Source: Rhodopseudomonas sp. BAL398
GTDB taxonomy: Bacteria; Pseudomonadota; Alphaproteobacteria; Rhizobiales; Xanthobacteraceae
Reading direction: 5' to 3'
DNA length: 64,000 nucleotides
NCBI RefSeq assembly: GCF_033001325.1
Contig: NZ_CP133111.1
Coordinates: 4,914,501-4,978,500, forward strand
Shown here: piece by piece, positions 10,215-19,268 of the stretch
How positions within the stretch are numbered: the first letter of the stretch is position 1
Layout: the number at the start of each line of letters is the position of its first letter
Program-made: the position numbers and the translations under genes
The notes under the pieces: generated by a model
The model's database searches: none
Seen by the model: the letters and a program-made list of their open reading frames with translations, nothing else
Told to the model about the DNA's origin: nothing

Positions 10215-11600
10215 ATGGACCAATCCGACCGCTACGCCAATCTCAAGCTGACCGAAAAAGACCTGATCGCCGGTGGCCGCCACGTGCTGTGCGCCTACAT
10301 CATGAAGCCGAAGCCGGGCTTCGGCAATTATCTGCAGACCGCGGCGCATTTCGCCGCCGAATCCTCGACCGGCACCAATGTCGAGGTCTCGACCACCGAC
10401 GATTTCACCCGCGGCGTCGATGCGCTGGTCTATGAGATCGACGAAGCCAAGCAGCTGATGAAGATCGCCTATCCGATCGAATTGTTCGACCGCAACATCA
10501 TCGACGGCCGCGCCATGATCGCCTCGTTCCTGACGCTGACGATCGGCAACAATCAGGGCATGGGCGACGTCGAATACGCCAAGATGTACGATTTCTACGT
10601 GCCGCCGGCCTATCTGAAGCTGTTCGACGGCCCCTCGACCACGATCAAGGATCTGTGGCGCGTGCTCGGCCGGCCCGTCGTCGACGGCGGCTTCATCGTC
10701 GGCACCATCATCAAGCCGAAGCTCGGGCTGCGGCCGCAGCCCTTCGCCAATGCCTGCTACGATTTCTGGCTCGGCGGCGACTTCATCAAGAATGACGAGC
10801 CGCAGGGCAATCAGGTGTTCGCGCCGTTGAAGGAAACCGTGCGCCTGGTCAACGACGCGATGCGGCGGGCCCAGGACAAGACCGGCCAGCCAAAACTGTT
10901 CTCGTTCAACATCACCGCCGACGATCACCATGAAATGGTGGCGCGCGGCCATTACATCCTCGAGACTTTCGCCGACAATGCCGACCACGTCGCCTTCCTG
11001 GTCGACGGCTATGTCGCAGGCCCCGCCGCGATCACCACCGCGCGGCGCACCTTCCCGAAGCAATATCTGCATTACCATCGCGCCGGCCATGGCGCGGTGA
11101 CCTCGCCGCAGGCCAAGCGCGGCTACACCGCCTTCGTGCTGTCGAAGATGGCGCGGCTGCAGGGCGCCTCGGGCATCCACACCGGCACCATGGGCTATGG
11201 CAAGATGGAAGGCGAAGCCGCCGACCGGGCGATGGCCTATATGATCACCGAGGATAGCGCCGACGGGCCGTATTACCATCAGGAATGGCTCGGCATGAAC
11301 CCGACCACGCCGATCATCTCCGGCGGCATGAACGCGCTGCGGATGCCGGGCTTCTTCAAGAATCTCGGCCATTCCAACCTGATCATGACCGCGGGCGGCG
11401 GCGCCTTCGGCCATATCGACGGCGGCGCGGCCGGCGCCAAATCGCTGCGCCAGGCCGAGCAATGCTGGAAAGAGAGCGCGGATCCGGTGGCCTTTGCCAA
11501 GGACCACCACGAATTCGCCCGCGCCTTCGAAAGCTTTCCGCACGACGCCGACGCGCTGTATCCGAACTGGCGCAGCCAATTGGGGCTGGCGGCCGCCTGA
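10215..11600 (+). CDS. cbbM: Ribulose bisphosphate carboxylase, form II
   Basis: This 461-residue large-subunit-only RuBisCO fixes CO2 onto ribulose 1,5-bisphosphate. All catalytic positions visible in form II are present: Lys167 (IIKPK), the carbamylated Lys192 in [10 protein letters not shown], His288 and loop-6 Lys330 in GYGKMEG. The ATG follows GGAG (10205-10208). No small-subunit gene (cbbS) accompanies it, as expected for form II. It is the last gene of the cbb operon and is followed by a hairpin. A form IV homologue without loop-6 Lys lies 24 kb away. Confidence 0.98.
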   Translation: MDQSDRYANLKLTEKDLIAGGRHVLCAYIMKPKPGFGNYLQTAAHFAAESSTGTNVEVSTTDDFTRGVDALVYEIDEAKQLMKIAYPIELFDRNIIDGRAMIASFLTLTIGNNQGMGDVEYAKMYDFYVPPAYLKLFDGPSTTIKDLWRVLGRPVVDGGFIVGTIIKPKLGLRPQPFANACYDFWLGGDFIKNDEPQGNQVFAPLKETVRLVNDAMRRAQDKTGQPKLFSFNITADDHHEMVARGHYILETFADNADHVAFLVDGYVAGPAAITTARRTFPKQYLHYHRAGHGAVTSPQAKRGYTAFVLSKMARLQGASGIHTGTMGYGKMEGEAADRAMAYMITEDSADGPYYHQEWLGMNPTTPIISGGMNALRMPGFFKNLGHSNLIMTAGGGAFGHIDGGAAGAKSLRQAEQCWKESADPVAFAKDHHEFARAFESFPHDADALYPNWRSQLGLAAA

Positions 11601-11620
11601 TCGCCGCGGCAATGCAATTT

Positions 11621-11647
11621 CTTCCGGGCTGAGTGCTGGCCCGGAAG
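11621..11647 (+). terminator. Hairpin after cbbM
   Basis: CTTCCGGGC (11621-11629) pairs perfectly with GCCCGGAAG (11639-11647) around a nine-base loop, 21 bases after the cbbM stop. There is no downstream T-run, so it could be a terminator or an mRNA 3'-end stabiliser. Confidence 0.5.
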
Positions 11648-11690
11648 CAAGATCTCAAACCAAAGACGATTGGTTTCGACTCTACCACGC

Positions 11691-11779
11691 GTCATGGCCG
11701 GGCTTGTCCCGGCCATCCACGCCTTTGACCCAAGCACAGCTTTCAAGGCGTGGATGCCCGGCACAAGGCCGGGCATGAC
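11691..11779. repeat. Extragenic palindromic repeat, family A
   Basis: The arm beginning GTCATGGCCGGGCTTGTCC at 11691 is mirrored by the arm ending at 11779; the inner part pairs over CCACGCCTT / AAGGCGTGG. Each arm also folds on itself. It sits in the convergent gap between cbbM and the ABC operon. A shorter half-copy is present at 27627-27654. Confidence 0.8.
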
Positions 11780-11801
11780 GAACGACAGGCCGTGCCATGA
11801 C

Positions 11802-12611
11802 TCAGCGGATGCCGGCGCGCAGGAAGCTCTGGATGAAGGCGCGCTGAAACAGCAGGAATGCGATCATCAGCGGTGCCGAGCTCATCAAGGCGGCGGCGCA
11901 GATCACCGACCAGTCGATGCCCTGATCGACCGAGGCGAACACCTGCAGGCCGACGGTTAGCGGCCTGGTCTCGACTGAATTGGTGACGATCAGCGGCCAC
12001 AGGAAATTGTTCCAGTGGTAGCTGACCGAGACCAGCCCATAGGCGATATAGATCGGCTTCGCCAAGGGCAGATAGACCCGCCAGATAGTCTGCAAGGTGC
12101 TGGCGCCTTCCATCCGGGCCGCGTCGTCGAGTTCCTTGGGGATCGACTTGAAGGTCTGGCGCAGCAAGAAAATGCCGAAGGCCGAGGCCACATAGGGCAG
12201 GCCGATTCCGGTCAGCGTATCGATCAGGCCGAGCGACTGCAGCGTGCGGTAATTCTCCAGGATCAGCACGTCCGGCGTCACCATCAGCTGAATCAGGATC
12301 AGGCCGAACAGCACGTCGCTGCCGAAGAATTTCCACCGCGCCAGGCCGAACGCCGCCAGCGTGCAGATCAAGAATTGCGCCACCATGATGCCGATCACCA
12401 GCAGGATAGTATTGAGGAAATAGCGCGCGAACGGCGCGGCGGTCCAGGCATGGACGAAATTCTGCAGCGTCAGCGGCGCGGCGAGGTCGAAATGCGTGGC
12501 GTAAGCCGACGGATGAAAGCTGGCCCACAGCGCATAAAGGATCGGCAGCGCCCAGAGCAGGCCGAACAGCCAGGCGGCGCCGGTGCCGGCTATGGTGGCG
12601 AGGCGGTTCAT
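11802..12611 (-). CDS. ABC sugar/glycerol-phosphate importer permease (UgpE/MalG type)
   Basis: This 269-residue inner-membrane permease has about six transmembrane helices and the cytoplasmic coupling loop DDAARMEGA...LPLAKP that docks on the ATPase. It belongs to the MalG-like carbohydrate importer family (CUT1). Its start overlaps the last bases of the upstream permease gene. With the partner permease, binding protein and ATPase upstream, it completes an importer; substrate is not provable from the sequence, but the set resembles glycerol-3-phosphate (Ugp) systems. Confidence 0.88.
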   Translation of the reverse strand: MNRLATIAGTGAAWLFGLLWALPILYALWASFHPSAYATHFDLAAPLTLQNFVHAWTAAPFARYFLNTILLVIGIMVAQFLICTLAAFGLARWKFFGSDVLFGLILIQLMVTPDVLILENYRTLQSLGLIDTLTGIGLPYVASAFGIFLLRQTFKSIPKELDDAARMEGASTLQTIWRVYLPLAKPIYIAYGLVSVSYHWNNFLWPLIVTNSVETRPLTVGLQVFASVDQGIDWSVICAAALMSSAPLMIAFLLFQRAFIQSFLRAGIR

Positions 12612-13495
12612 CGATAGTGAACCTTGCGGTCGAGCAGATAGAATTGCGCCAGCGCGACGCTGCCGAGTACGCCGAGCAGCACCACCGACAGCGCGGCCGC
12701 ATAGGCGGAATCCCAGAAGCTGAAGCCGACCTGATAGATATAGAACAGCAGCAACGTGCTGGCATTGTTGGGGCCGCCGCCGGTCATGGCGATGACCTGA
12801 TCGACGATGCGAAACGCATTGATCAGCGCGTTGATGGCGACGAACAGCGTGGTCGGCATCACCAAGGGCCAGGTGATGCGGCGGAACACGGTCCAGCGCC
12901 CGGCATTTTCCATCCGCGCGGCTTCATACAGATCGGGCGGCACCTGTTGCAGCGCCGCCAGGAAGAAGATCATGAAGAATCCGGCCTCCTTCCAGATCGT
13001 TACCGCCATCAGCGACCACAACACGGTGTCGGTGCTGCCCAGCCAATTGACGCTGGCAAAGCCGAAGGCGCGGCCGATCTGATTCAGCAGGCCGTAATCC
13101 GACGTGTAGAAGAACAACCAGATATTGGCGGCCGCCACCATCGGCAGCACGGTCGGGGTGAAGAAGGCGAGCCGCAGCGCGGTTCGGCCCTTGATCTGGC
13201 CATTGACCCACAACGCCATGCCGAGCGCCAGCGCGATCGCCACCGGCACCGTGACGGCGGCATAGAGCAGGTTATTGTTGAACGCCTTCCAGAAGATCGG
13301 GTCCGCCAACATGGTGTGATATTGGTCGAGGCCGACGAACATCGCCCGCCGTCGCCCTCGCGGGGTCGAATAGAAGCTATCGATGATGGTGACGATCGCC
13401 GGAATGTGCGTGAAGGCTGCCAGCAGCAGCACCGCCGGCAATGCCAGCAGCCAGCCTTGGAGATGGATATTCACTCGGGTGCTGCGTGCGGCCAT
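12608..13495 (-). CDS. ABC sugar/glycerol-phosphate importer permease (UgpA/MalF type)
   Basis: This 295-residue permease has six predicted transmembrane helices and the coupling loop YEAARMENAG...WPLVMP. It is the first permease of the operon, 61 bases after the binding-protein gene and overlapping the next permease by four bases. The motif TGGGPNNAST near residue 245 is characteristic of UgpA/MalF-type CUT1 permeases. It lacks the long N-terminal extension of MalF, as is usual for UgpA. Confidence 0.88.
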   Translation of the reverse strand: MAARSTRVNIHLQGWLLALPAVLLLAAFTHIPAIVTIIDSFYSTPRGRRRAMFVGLDQYHTMLADPIFWKAFNNNLLYAAVTVPVAIALALGMALWVNGQIKGRTALRLAFFTPTVLPMVAAANIWLFFYTSDYGLLNQIGRAFGFASVNWLGSTDTVLWSLMAVTIWKEAGFFMIFFLAALQQVPPDLYEAARMENAGRWTVFRRITWPLVMPTTLFVAINALINAFRIVDQVIAMTGGGPNNASTLLLFYIYQVGFSFWDSAYAAALSVVLLGVLGSVALAQFYLLDRKVHYR

Positions 13496-13556
13496 CGGGT
13501 CTCGTCGAGCAAAGAAAGAAAACGGCGGGAGCCGGACAGCTCCCGCCGCGCGGCGC

Positions 13557-14840
13557 TTACTTCTGATACGGCTTCAGGATGCGGGTGGCTTCGGCCTGGG
13601 CTTGGTCCAGCGCCTGCTTGGCGGGCTTTGCCCCGGTCAGCACCGCCTGCAGCGCGTCGTTGAGCGTCTTGGTGACGCGCTGGTTGTCGTGGGTCGACAA
13701 TTCGGCCACTGCCTCCTTGAGCTGGTCGCGCGCGACCGCGGCGGGCGGGAAGTCGGTGGCGTAGCTCTTCATCGCCTCGGTCTGCCAGGCATCGGGGCGC
13801 ACCGCGATGTAACCGGTGGCCATGCCCCAGTCGGCGGCTTTTTCCGGCGTGGTCAGGAAGCGGGCGAAGGCGAGCGCGGCCTGTTGCTTGGCTTTGTCCT
13901 TGCCCTTGAAGATATAGATATTGCCGCCGCCGGTCGGCGAACCGCCGCGCACCTTCGTCGGCAATGGCGCCACGCCGAATGCGAATTTCGCGTTCTTCTT
14001 GACGTTGGTGAGGTTGCCGGTGGTGGTCCACATCATCGCGGTCTTGCCCTCGAAGAAATCCTTCGGCGTGGTGCCCCATTCGATAATGCCCTTGGGCATC
14101 ACTTGGTATTTCTGGCCGAGGTCAGCGAAGAATTGCGCGGCCTCGATCACCTTGGGGTCGTTGAACGCCACCTTGGTGCCGGTATCGTTGGCCAGGATGG
14201 CGCCGTTCTGCGTGGTCAGAGCCTGGAACAGCCAATAGGGGAAACCCGAGGACGGGATTTCGATGCCCCATTGCGAGACATTGCCGGACTCATCCTTCTT
14301 GGTCAGCTTCTTGCCGAACGACACCATCTCGTCCCAGCTGCCGGGCGCCCTGTCCGGATCGAGGCCGGCGGCCTTGAACAGATCCTTGTTCCAATATTGC
14401 ACGATGGTGCTGCGCTGGAACGGAATGCCCCAGCTATGGCCTTCGGACTGGCTGTTTTCCATGAAGGCCGGATAGAATGCCTTGATCCAGGCCTTGTCGT
14501 CGGCGCTGGTGGCCAGCGTGTCGATCGGCACGATCAGATCGTCGTCGATCAGCGAGAACATGTCGGTCGACAGCAGCACCGCCAGGTCGGGGGCGCTGCC
14601 GGCCTTCGCCGCCGTCATCGCCTTGACCACCGAATCCTGATAGCTGCCGGTATAGACCGGCTTCACGGTGATATCCGGATGCGCCTTGGTGAATTCGGCG
14701 GCATAGCCATCGACGATCTTGGTGATCGGGCCGCCGACCGCGATCGGGTAATAGAAAGTGATCTCGGTTGCGGAGGCGACCGAGCCGCCGATCAGCAGTG
14801 CTGCGATTGCGGCACCCGTCATGCGGGCAAAATTCTTCAT
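13557..14840 (-). CDS. Extracellular solute-binding protein, UgpB-like
   Basis: This 427-residue periplasmic binding protein has a cleavable signal peptide (residues 1-24, ending around ASA-TE). The architecture is that of family 1 solute-binding proteins: PDLAVL, GIPFQRSTIVQYWNKDLFKAAGLDP-like hinge region and a C-terminal helix bundle ending ILKPYQK. These segments align in order with glycerol-3-phosphate binding proteins, and the length is close to E. coli UgpB, but other polyol or sugar ligands are possible. Its start overlaps the stop of the ATPase gene by four bases. Confidence 0.87.
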   Translation of the reverse strand: MKNFARMTGAAIAALLIGGSVASATEITFYYPIAVGGPITKIVDGYAAEFTKAHPDITVKPVYTGSYQDSVVKAMTAAKAGSAPDLAVLLSTDMFSLIDDDLIVPIDTLATSADDKAWIKAFYPAFMENSQSEGHSWGIPFQRSTIVQYWNKDLFKAAGLDPDRAPGSWDEMVSFGKKLTKKDESGNVSQWGIEIPSSGFPYWLFQALTTQNGAILANDTGTKVAFNDPKVIEAAQFFADLGQKYQVMPKGIIEWGTTPKDFFEGKTAMMWTTTGNLTNVKKNAKFAFGVAPLPTKVRGGSPTGGGNIYIFKGKDKAKQQAALAFARFLTTPEKAADWGMATGYIAVRPDAWQTEAMKSYATDFPPAAVARDQLKEAVAELSTHDNQRVTKTLNDALQAVLTGAKPAKQALDQAQAEATRILKPYQK

Positions 14841-15952
14841 GCTGTGATGCTCCCCTGTCGTTGGGTGGAAGGATGGAACGCCGAGGCGGGCGTCGCGCCG
14901 GCGAGACGTTGGCCGCTTGCGGCATCGAAAACATGCGCCGCCATTGGCTCCCAGAAGAGGCCGACCTTGGCTCCGACCGAGGGCGCAGCGGCGCCGCGGC
15001 TGCGGGCGAGGATGGTCCGGTCGCCCAATTGGCAGCTAACCAGCGCCTCTGCGCCGAGATATTCGACCGCTGTGACAACCGCGTGAATTTGCGCGCGCAA
15101 GCCACCGCTATCGATGGCGACATCTTCCGGGCGCAGACCGAGCACGCGGCCGCGGCCGGGCGCGTTCGGCATGATCAATGACTGCGTGCCGGCGATCACG
15201 GCGCCGGCCTTGCCATCGTCGAGATCGAGCATGGTCATCGGCGCGCCGCCGATGAAGCGCGCGGTGAACATCGTGGCGGGGCGCTCGTAGAGATCCGCCG
15301 GCGTGCCGTTCTGCTCGATCTTGCCGGCGCGCATCAGGATGACGCGGTCGGCCATGCTCATGGCTTCGGTCTGGTCGTGGGTGACATAGACCATGGTGAT
15401 GCCGAGCCGCTGCTGCAGCGCGCGGATTTCGTGGCGCAGATCCTGGCGCAGCTGCGCGTCGAGATTCGACAGCGGCTCGTCGAGCAGGCAGACCGGCGCC
15501 TCGGCAATCAGGGCACGGCCGAGTGCGACGCGCTGCTGCTGGCCACCGGAGAGTTGTCCGGGCTTGCGCCGCAGCAGCGGTTCCAGCCCGAGCAGCTCGG
15601 CGATCTTGTCGAGCCGCTGTCCCGTCTCCTGCTTCGACACGCCGCGCACCGACAGGCCGAAGGTGATGTTGTCGGCCACGCTCAGATGCGGAAACAGCGC
15701 ATAGGATTGAAACACCATGGCGACGCCGCGCGCCGAGCCGGTGAGGCCGGCGACATCGCGGCCCTCGATCTCGATTCGACCGGAGCGCGGCTCGTCGAGC
15801 CCGGCGATCAGCCGCAACATGGTCGATTTTCCGCAGCCGGACGGTCCGAGCAAGACGACGAGTTCGCCTTTTTCAACGACGAACGAGACGTCGTCGAGCG
15901 CCCGCGTCGCCCCCCACGCCTTGGTGATCGATCGAATCTCGACGCTCATCAT
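14837..15952 (-). CDS. ABC importer ATPase (UgpC/MalK type)
   Basis: This 371-residue ATPase has Walker [10 protein letters not shown] (36-44), the Q-loop at FQSYALFPH, signature LSGGQQQ (134-140) and Walker B CLLDEP (155-160). A C-terminal regulatory OB domain (about 240-371) with LGLRPEDV marks the MalK/UgpC group. I chose the ATG at 15952 because GGAG lies six bases upstream; the ATG at 15949 is next to it. Open frame upstream of that has no initiation signal. It is the first gene of the operon, an order (ATPase first) different from E. coli ugpBAEC. Confidence 0.9.
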   Translation of the reverse strand: MMSVEIRSITKAWGATRALDDVSFVVEKGELVVLLGPSGCGKSTMLRLIAGLDEPRSGRIEIEGRDVAGLTGSARGVAMVFQSYALFPHLSVADNITFGLSVRGVSKQETGQRLDKIAELLGLEPLLRRKPGQLSGGQQQRVALGRALIAEAPVCLLDEPLSNLDAQLRQDLRHEIRALQQRLGITMVYVTHDQTEAMSMADRVILMRAGKIEQNGTPADLYERPATMFTARFIGGAPMTMLDLDDGKAGAVIAGTQSLIMPNAPGRGRVLGLRPEDVAIDSGGLRAQIHAVVTAVEYLGAEALVSCQLGDRTILARSRGAAAPSVGAKVGLFWEPMAAHVFDAASGQRLAGATPASAFHPSTQRQGSITA

Positions 15953-16185
15953 GATTTTCTCCGATCGGTTGGCGGCGTGCGCCAACGCTCGATATGATTG
16001 TCTGATGAAGCTTATGTGACATTCATCCAGCGCGACCCGAGGAGAGGTGACTCGCAGGGAGAGTCGCAACAACCGCAGATAGCGGGAGGGTTTTTCGCTC
16101 GCTCGGCTGCCGGCAAACATCGACCGGCTTGTGGGCCGGCGGCGCGCCGTCCAAAGTCGTAGCGCACATAAAAAGGGTAAAGCAC

Positions 16186-17064
16186 TTGGCTGAATCACGC
16201 GAGCCGGCGAGCCGGTTCTATCAATCCCAGGGCCTGCAATTGCATTATGCTGACTGGGGCAATCCAACCGCGCCGCCGCTTGTGCTGATTCATGGCAGCC
16301 GCGATCATTGCCGCAGCTGGGACAGTGTCGCGCGCGCCCTGCAGCCGCACTTCCATGTGCTGGCGCCGGATCTGCGCGGCCATGGCGATTCGGAATGGGC
16401 CAGGGGCAGCAGCTACAGTCTCGCCGATCATCTCTATGATGTCGCCGGCTTGCTGCAGGCCGAAGCCATCGACGTGGCCACGGTGGTCGGACACTCGCTG
16501 GGCGGGATGATTGGATTAGCCTTCGCGGGGACCTATCCGCACAAGGTGTCGCGCCTGGTGGTGCTGGACGGCGCGTTCCTGCCCAGTCCGCCCGCGATTC
16601 CGATCGACCAACAGATCGCCGCCTGGGTGGCGCAGCTCGATGGCATTTCGAATGCAAATGCGCGCAGCTTTCGCACCCTCGACGAAGCGGCAGAGCGCAT
16701 GTCGGCGCACAACAGACGATTGACGCCTGAGCAGGCGCTGCATCTGGCGCGCCACGGCGTCAGAAAGAATCAAGATGGCAGTTTCAGCTGGAAGTTCGAC
16801 AAATATCAGCAGGTGCGGGCGCCATACCGATTGTCGGCAGAGGATTACATCGCGCTGTGGTCGCGTATCGCTTGCCCGACCCTGTTGTTGTTCGGCGACG
16901 AGAGCTTTCTTTCGGGGCCTGACAGAACGGGGCTGCTGCGGCACTTCAGTCAGGCTGAGGCGAAGACCATCGCGGGCGCGGGGCATTGGCTGCATCACGA
17001 CAGGCTGGATGATGTTGTCGCCGCGCTGCGTTCGTTCCTCGAGATCGGTGGCCGTATCGAATAG
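16186..17064 (+). CDS. Alpha/beta hydrolase
   Basis: This 292-residue protein has the alpha/beta-hydrolase fold: oxyanion segment HGSRDHCRSWD, strand DLRGHGDS, nucleophile elbow GHSLGG with the predicted catalytic Ser104, and a C-terminal GAGHW with the catalytic His. It could be an esterase, haloalkane-type or ring-cleavage hydrolase; the substrate is not indicated. I prefer TTG 16186 because AAAAGGG (16171-16177) lies eight bases upstream; a GTG at 16129 would add 19 residues. It is divergent from the ABC importer operon. Confidence 0.8.
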   Translation: MAESREPASRFYQSQGLQLHYADWGNPTAPPLVLIHGSRDHCRSWDSVARALQPHFHVLAPDLRGHGDSEWARGSSYSLADHLYDVAGLLQAEAIDVATVVGHSLGGMIGLAFAGTYPHKVSRLVVLDGAFLPSPPAIPIDQQIAAWVAQLDGISNANARSFRTLDEAAERMSAHNRRLTPEQALHLARHGVRKNQDGSFSWKFDKYQQVRAPYRLSAEDYIALWSRIACPTLLLFGDESFLSGPDRTGLLRHFSQAEAKTIAGAGHWLHHDRLDDVVAALRSFLEIGGRIE

Positions 17065-17299
17065 GCGTTTGCACCAACACCTGTGCCGTCGGCAATGTGC
17101 AAGCCGCGCTTGGGTTGAGCGAGAGCATCCAGGGGTGTATACGGGAGTTCCAATCGATCGTGCGGGCATATGCCGCAGCGCGTGAGGCAGTCGTCGTTAC
17201 CCTAAGATTGTAGGGTCGAGTGCCATAAAGATTTGTGCCGTCACTCTGTGACACGGACATCAGCGTCGGATCGAGGTCCGTCGTGTCGCAGGAGTGTGG

Positions 17300-19267
17300 A
17301 TGAGATTGAAGCCGACCCTTGCCTGTTTGACGATTCTAAACTTGCTCGGCTCGGTGGCGTGGCCCGCGACAGCGCAGGCTTTCGATTTTTTCGGTCTGTT
17401 CGGCACATCGGTTCCCGAACCTTCGCAACAAGCGCTGCCCTATCAGGTCAAGATCGAGGTTTCGGGTGCCGCTGACGGTCTCGCGGACATTCTGCAGCAG
17501 GCCTCGGTTCTGTACCGTCTGCGCCTGAAGCCGCCGGTTGACGGGCAGGCGCTCGGCCGGCGCGTGAATGAGGATTTGACCTCGCTGATGGATGCGGTGT
17601 GGAGCGCCGGCTATTACGACGCGCGCCTGCATATCTATGTGGCGGGAACCGAGATCGGCAAGAGCTCCGGTTCCAGCCTCACGACGGCGGCGGAGAGTTT
17701 CCGCGGCCGCGAGGTGGTGCCGATCCGAATCGCGGTCGAGCCCGGACCGCTGTATACGGTGCGCAATATCCGGATCGTCGATGCGGCGACGCAACGGCCG
17801 TTTGCCGAAGATCAGCGTCTGCGCGGGCAAATCAAGCTGCAGCCCGGCGCGGCTGCGCGCAGCAACGATTTGCGCGACGCGGCGGTTGGGATCATCGAGT
17901 TTTTCCGCGCGCAGGCCCATCCGCTGGTCAAGATCCAGCGGATCGAGCCGGTTGTGTTCCATACGCTCAACGTGGTGGATGTGACCTATCAGGTCGCGCC
18001 GGGCGCCGAGGCGACGTTCGGCGATGTCGCCGTCACCGGCAATTCCGACGTCGATCCGGCGGTGGTGCGCTCCTATATCTATATCGAGCGTGGCGATCCC
18101 TATTCGCCGGTGGCGCTCGAGCAGACCCGCAAGTCGATCCAGACACTTCCGGCGATCGGATCGGTGCGTCTGCGCGAAGCCGATGGGCTCGATGCCGCGG
18201 GTGCGCTGCCGGTGTCGGCCGAACTGACCGACCGCAAACTACACGTGGTCGGATTCGGCGCGCAATATTCCACCCTCGACGGCCCGGCGCTGCGCGCCTA
18301 CTGGCAGCATCGCAGCCTGTTCGGCGGTGCCGAGAGCCTGCGCGTCGAGGGCAATTTCTTCATCCCGCCGCGCAATACGACCTCGCTGCTCGATACTCTG
18401 AAGGACCTTCGTCCATCGGATATCGGCGGGCGGGTCAAGGTCGGCTTTATCAAGCCGGCGCTTCAGGGCAGCCGCAACGATCTGTTGCTGGATGCGATGG
18501 TCGAGCGCGACCGCACCGGCGGCGATGTCTATGGCGGCTATAGCAGCGACCGCGTCGTCACTACGGCGGCGGTTCGCCATCGTTTCAGCTATCATCTATC
18601 GGCCCAGATCGGGGCGGAGTATGAGCGCGGACGCTCGATCGATACGTTGGGAACGCTGGACTACACGCTGGTCGGCATTCCGGTCTCCGTCACCTACGAT
18701 TCGACGGATCATCTGCTCGACCCGACCAAGGGCATGCGCGTTACCGCGGCGGTGACGCCCTATGCCTCGTTCCTGGGGTCGTCGGTGGATCTGGTTCAGA
18801 GCAGTATCCGCGCCTCGACCTATTATTCGCTCGACGAGAAATCGCGCCGGATCCTGGCCGGCCGGGTGGCGCTGGGCTCGATCCTCGGCGCCGGCATCGG
18901 CGACATTCCGGCCACGCATCGATTCTATGCCGGCGGCGGCGGATCGGTGCGCGGCTTTCGTTATCGCAGCCTCAGCCCGCTCGGCCCCACGGGCCAGGTG
19001 ATCGGCGGGCGCAGCCTGCTCGAAGCGTCGTTCGAGGCGCGGCTCAAGGTCACCGATACGATCGGCGTCGTTCCGTTCATCGATATGGGCGGCGCGTTCC
19101 AATCGGCCTATCCGGATTTCAAGGAGCCGTTGCGCTACGCGGCCGGGCTGGGGCTGCGCTACTACACGGCGATCGGTCCGATCCGGCTCGATGTCGCCTT
19201 GCCGCTGAACCGGCGCCCGGGCGACGATGCCTATGGGGTGTATTTCGGCATCGGACAGGCTTTCTGA
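17300..19267 (+). CDS. tamA: TamA, Omp85-family outer-membrane protein
   Basis: TamA is the outer-membrane barrel of the translocation and assembly module. The 655-residue product has a signal peptide (about 1-27, ending ATAQA), an N-terminal half holding POTRA-like repeats (about 45-335) and a C-terminal 16-strand barrel region with the Omp85 signature GGGGSVRGFRYRS near residue 550. It ends with an aromatic residue (Phe), as outer-membrane barrels do. CAGGAG lies five bases before ATG 17300. The tamB start follows the stop by one base. Confidence 0.9.
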   Translation: MRLKPTLACLTILNLLGSVAWPATAQAFDFFGLFGTSVPEPSQQALPYQVKIEVSGAADGLADILQQASVLYRLRLKPPVDGQALGRRVNEDLTSLMDAVWSAGYYDARLHIYVAGTEIGKSSGSSLTTAAESFRGREVVPIRIAVEPGPLYTVRNIRIVDAATQRPFAEDQRLRGQIKLQPGAAARSNDLRDAAVGIIEFFRAQAHPLVKIQRIEPVVFHTLNVVDVTYQVAPGAEATFGDVAVTGNSDVDPAVVRSYIYIERGDPYSPVALEQTRKSIQTLPAIGSVRLREADGLDAAGALPVSAELTDRKLHVVGFGAQYSTLDGPALRAYWQHRSLFGGAESLRVEGNFFIPPRNTTSLLDTLKDLRPSDIGGRVKVGFIKPALQGSRNDLLLDAMVERDRTGGDVYGGYSSDRVVTTAAVRHRFSYHLSAQIGAEYERGRSIDTLGTLDYTLVGIPVSVTYDSTDHLLDPTKGMRVTAAVTPYASFLGSSVDLVQSSIRASTYYSLDEKSRRILAGRVALGSILGAGIGDIPATHRFYAGGGGSVRGFRYRSLSPLGPTGQVIGGRSLLEASFEARLKVTDTIGVVPFIDMGGAFQSAYPDFKEPLRYAAGLGLRYYTAIGPIRLDVALPLNRRPGDDAYGVYFGIGQAF

Positions 19268-19268
19268 C

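Noticed and set aside
10107-11612. Minus-strand open frame of 501 codons opposite cbbM
   Set aside because: cbbM is certain; the antisense product has low-complexity His/Arg/Gly composition.
17065-17299. Short dyads (CCCTA/TAGGG, GTCAC/GTGAC) upstream of tamA
   Set aside because: Stems of five bases are expected by chance; not called as regulatory sites.
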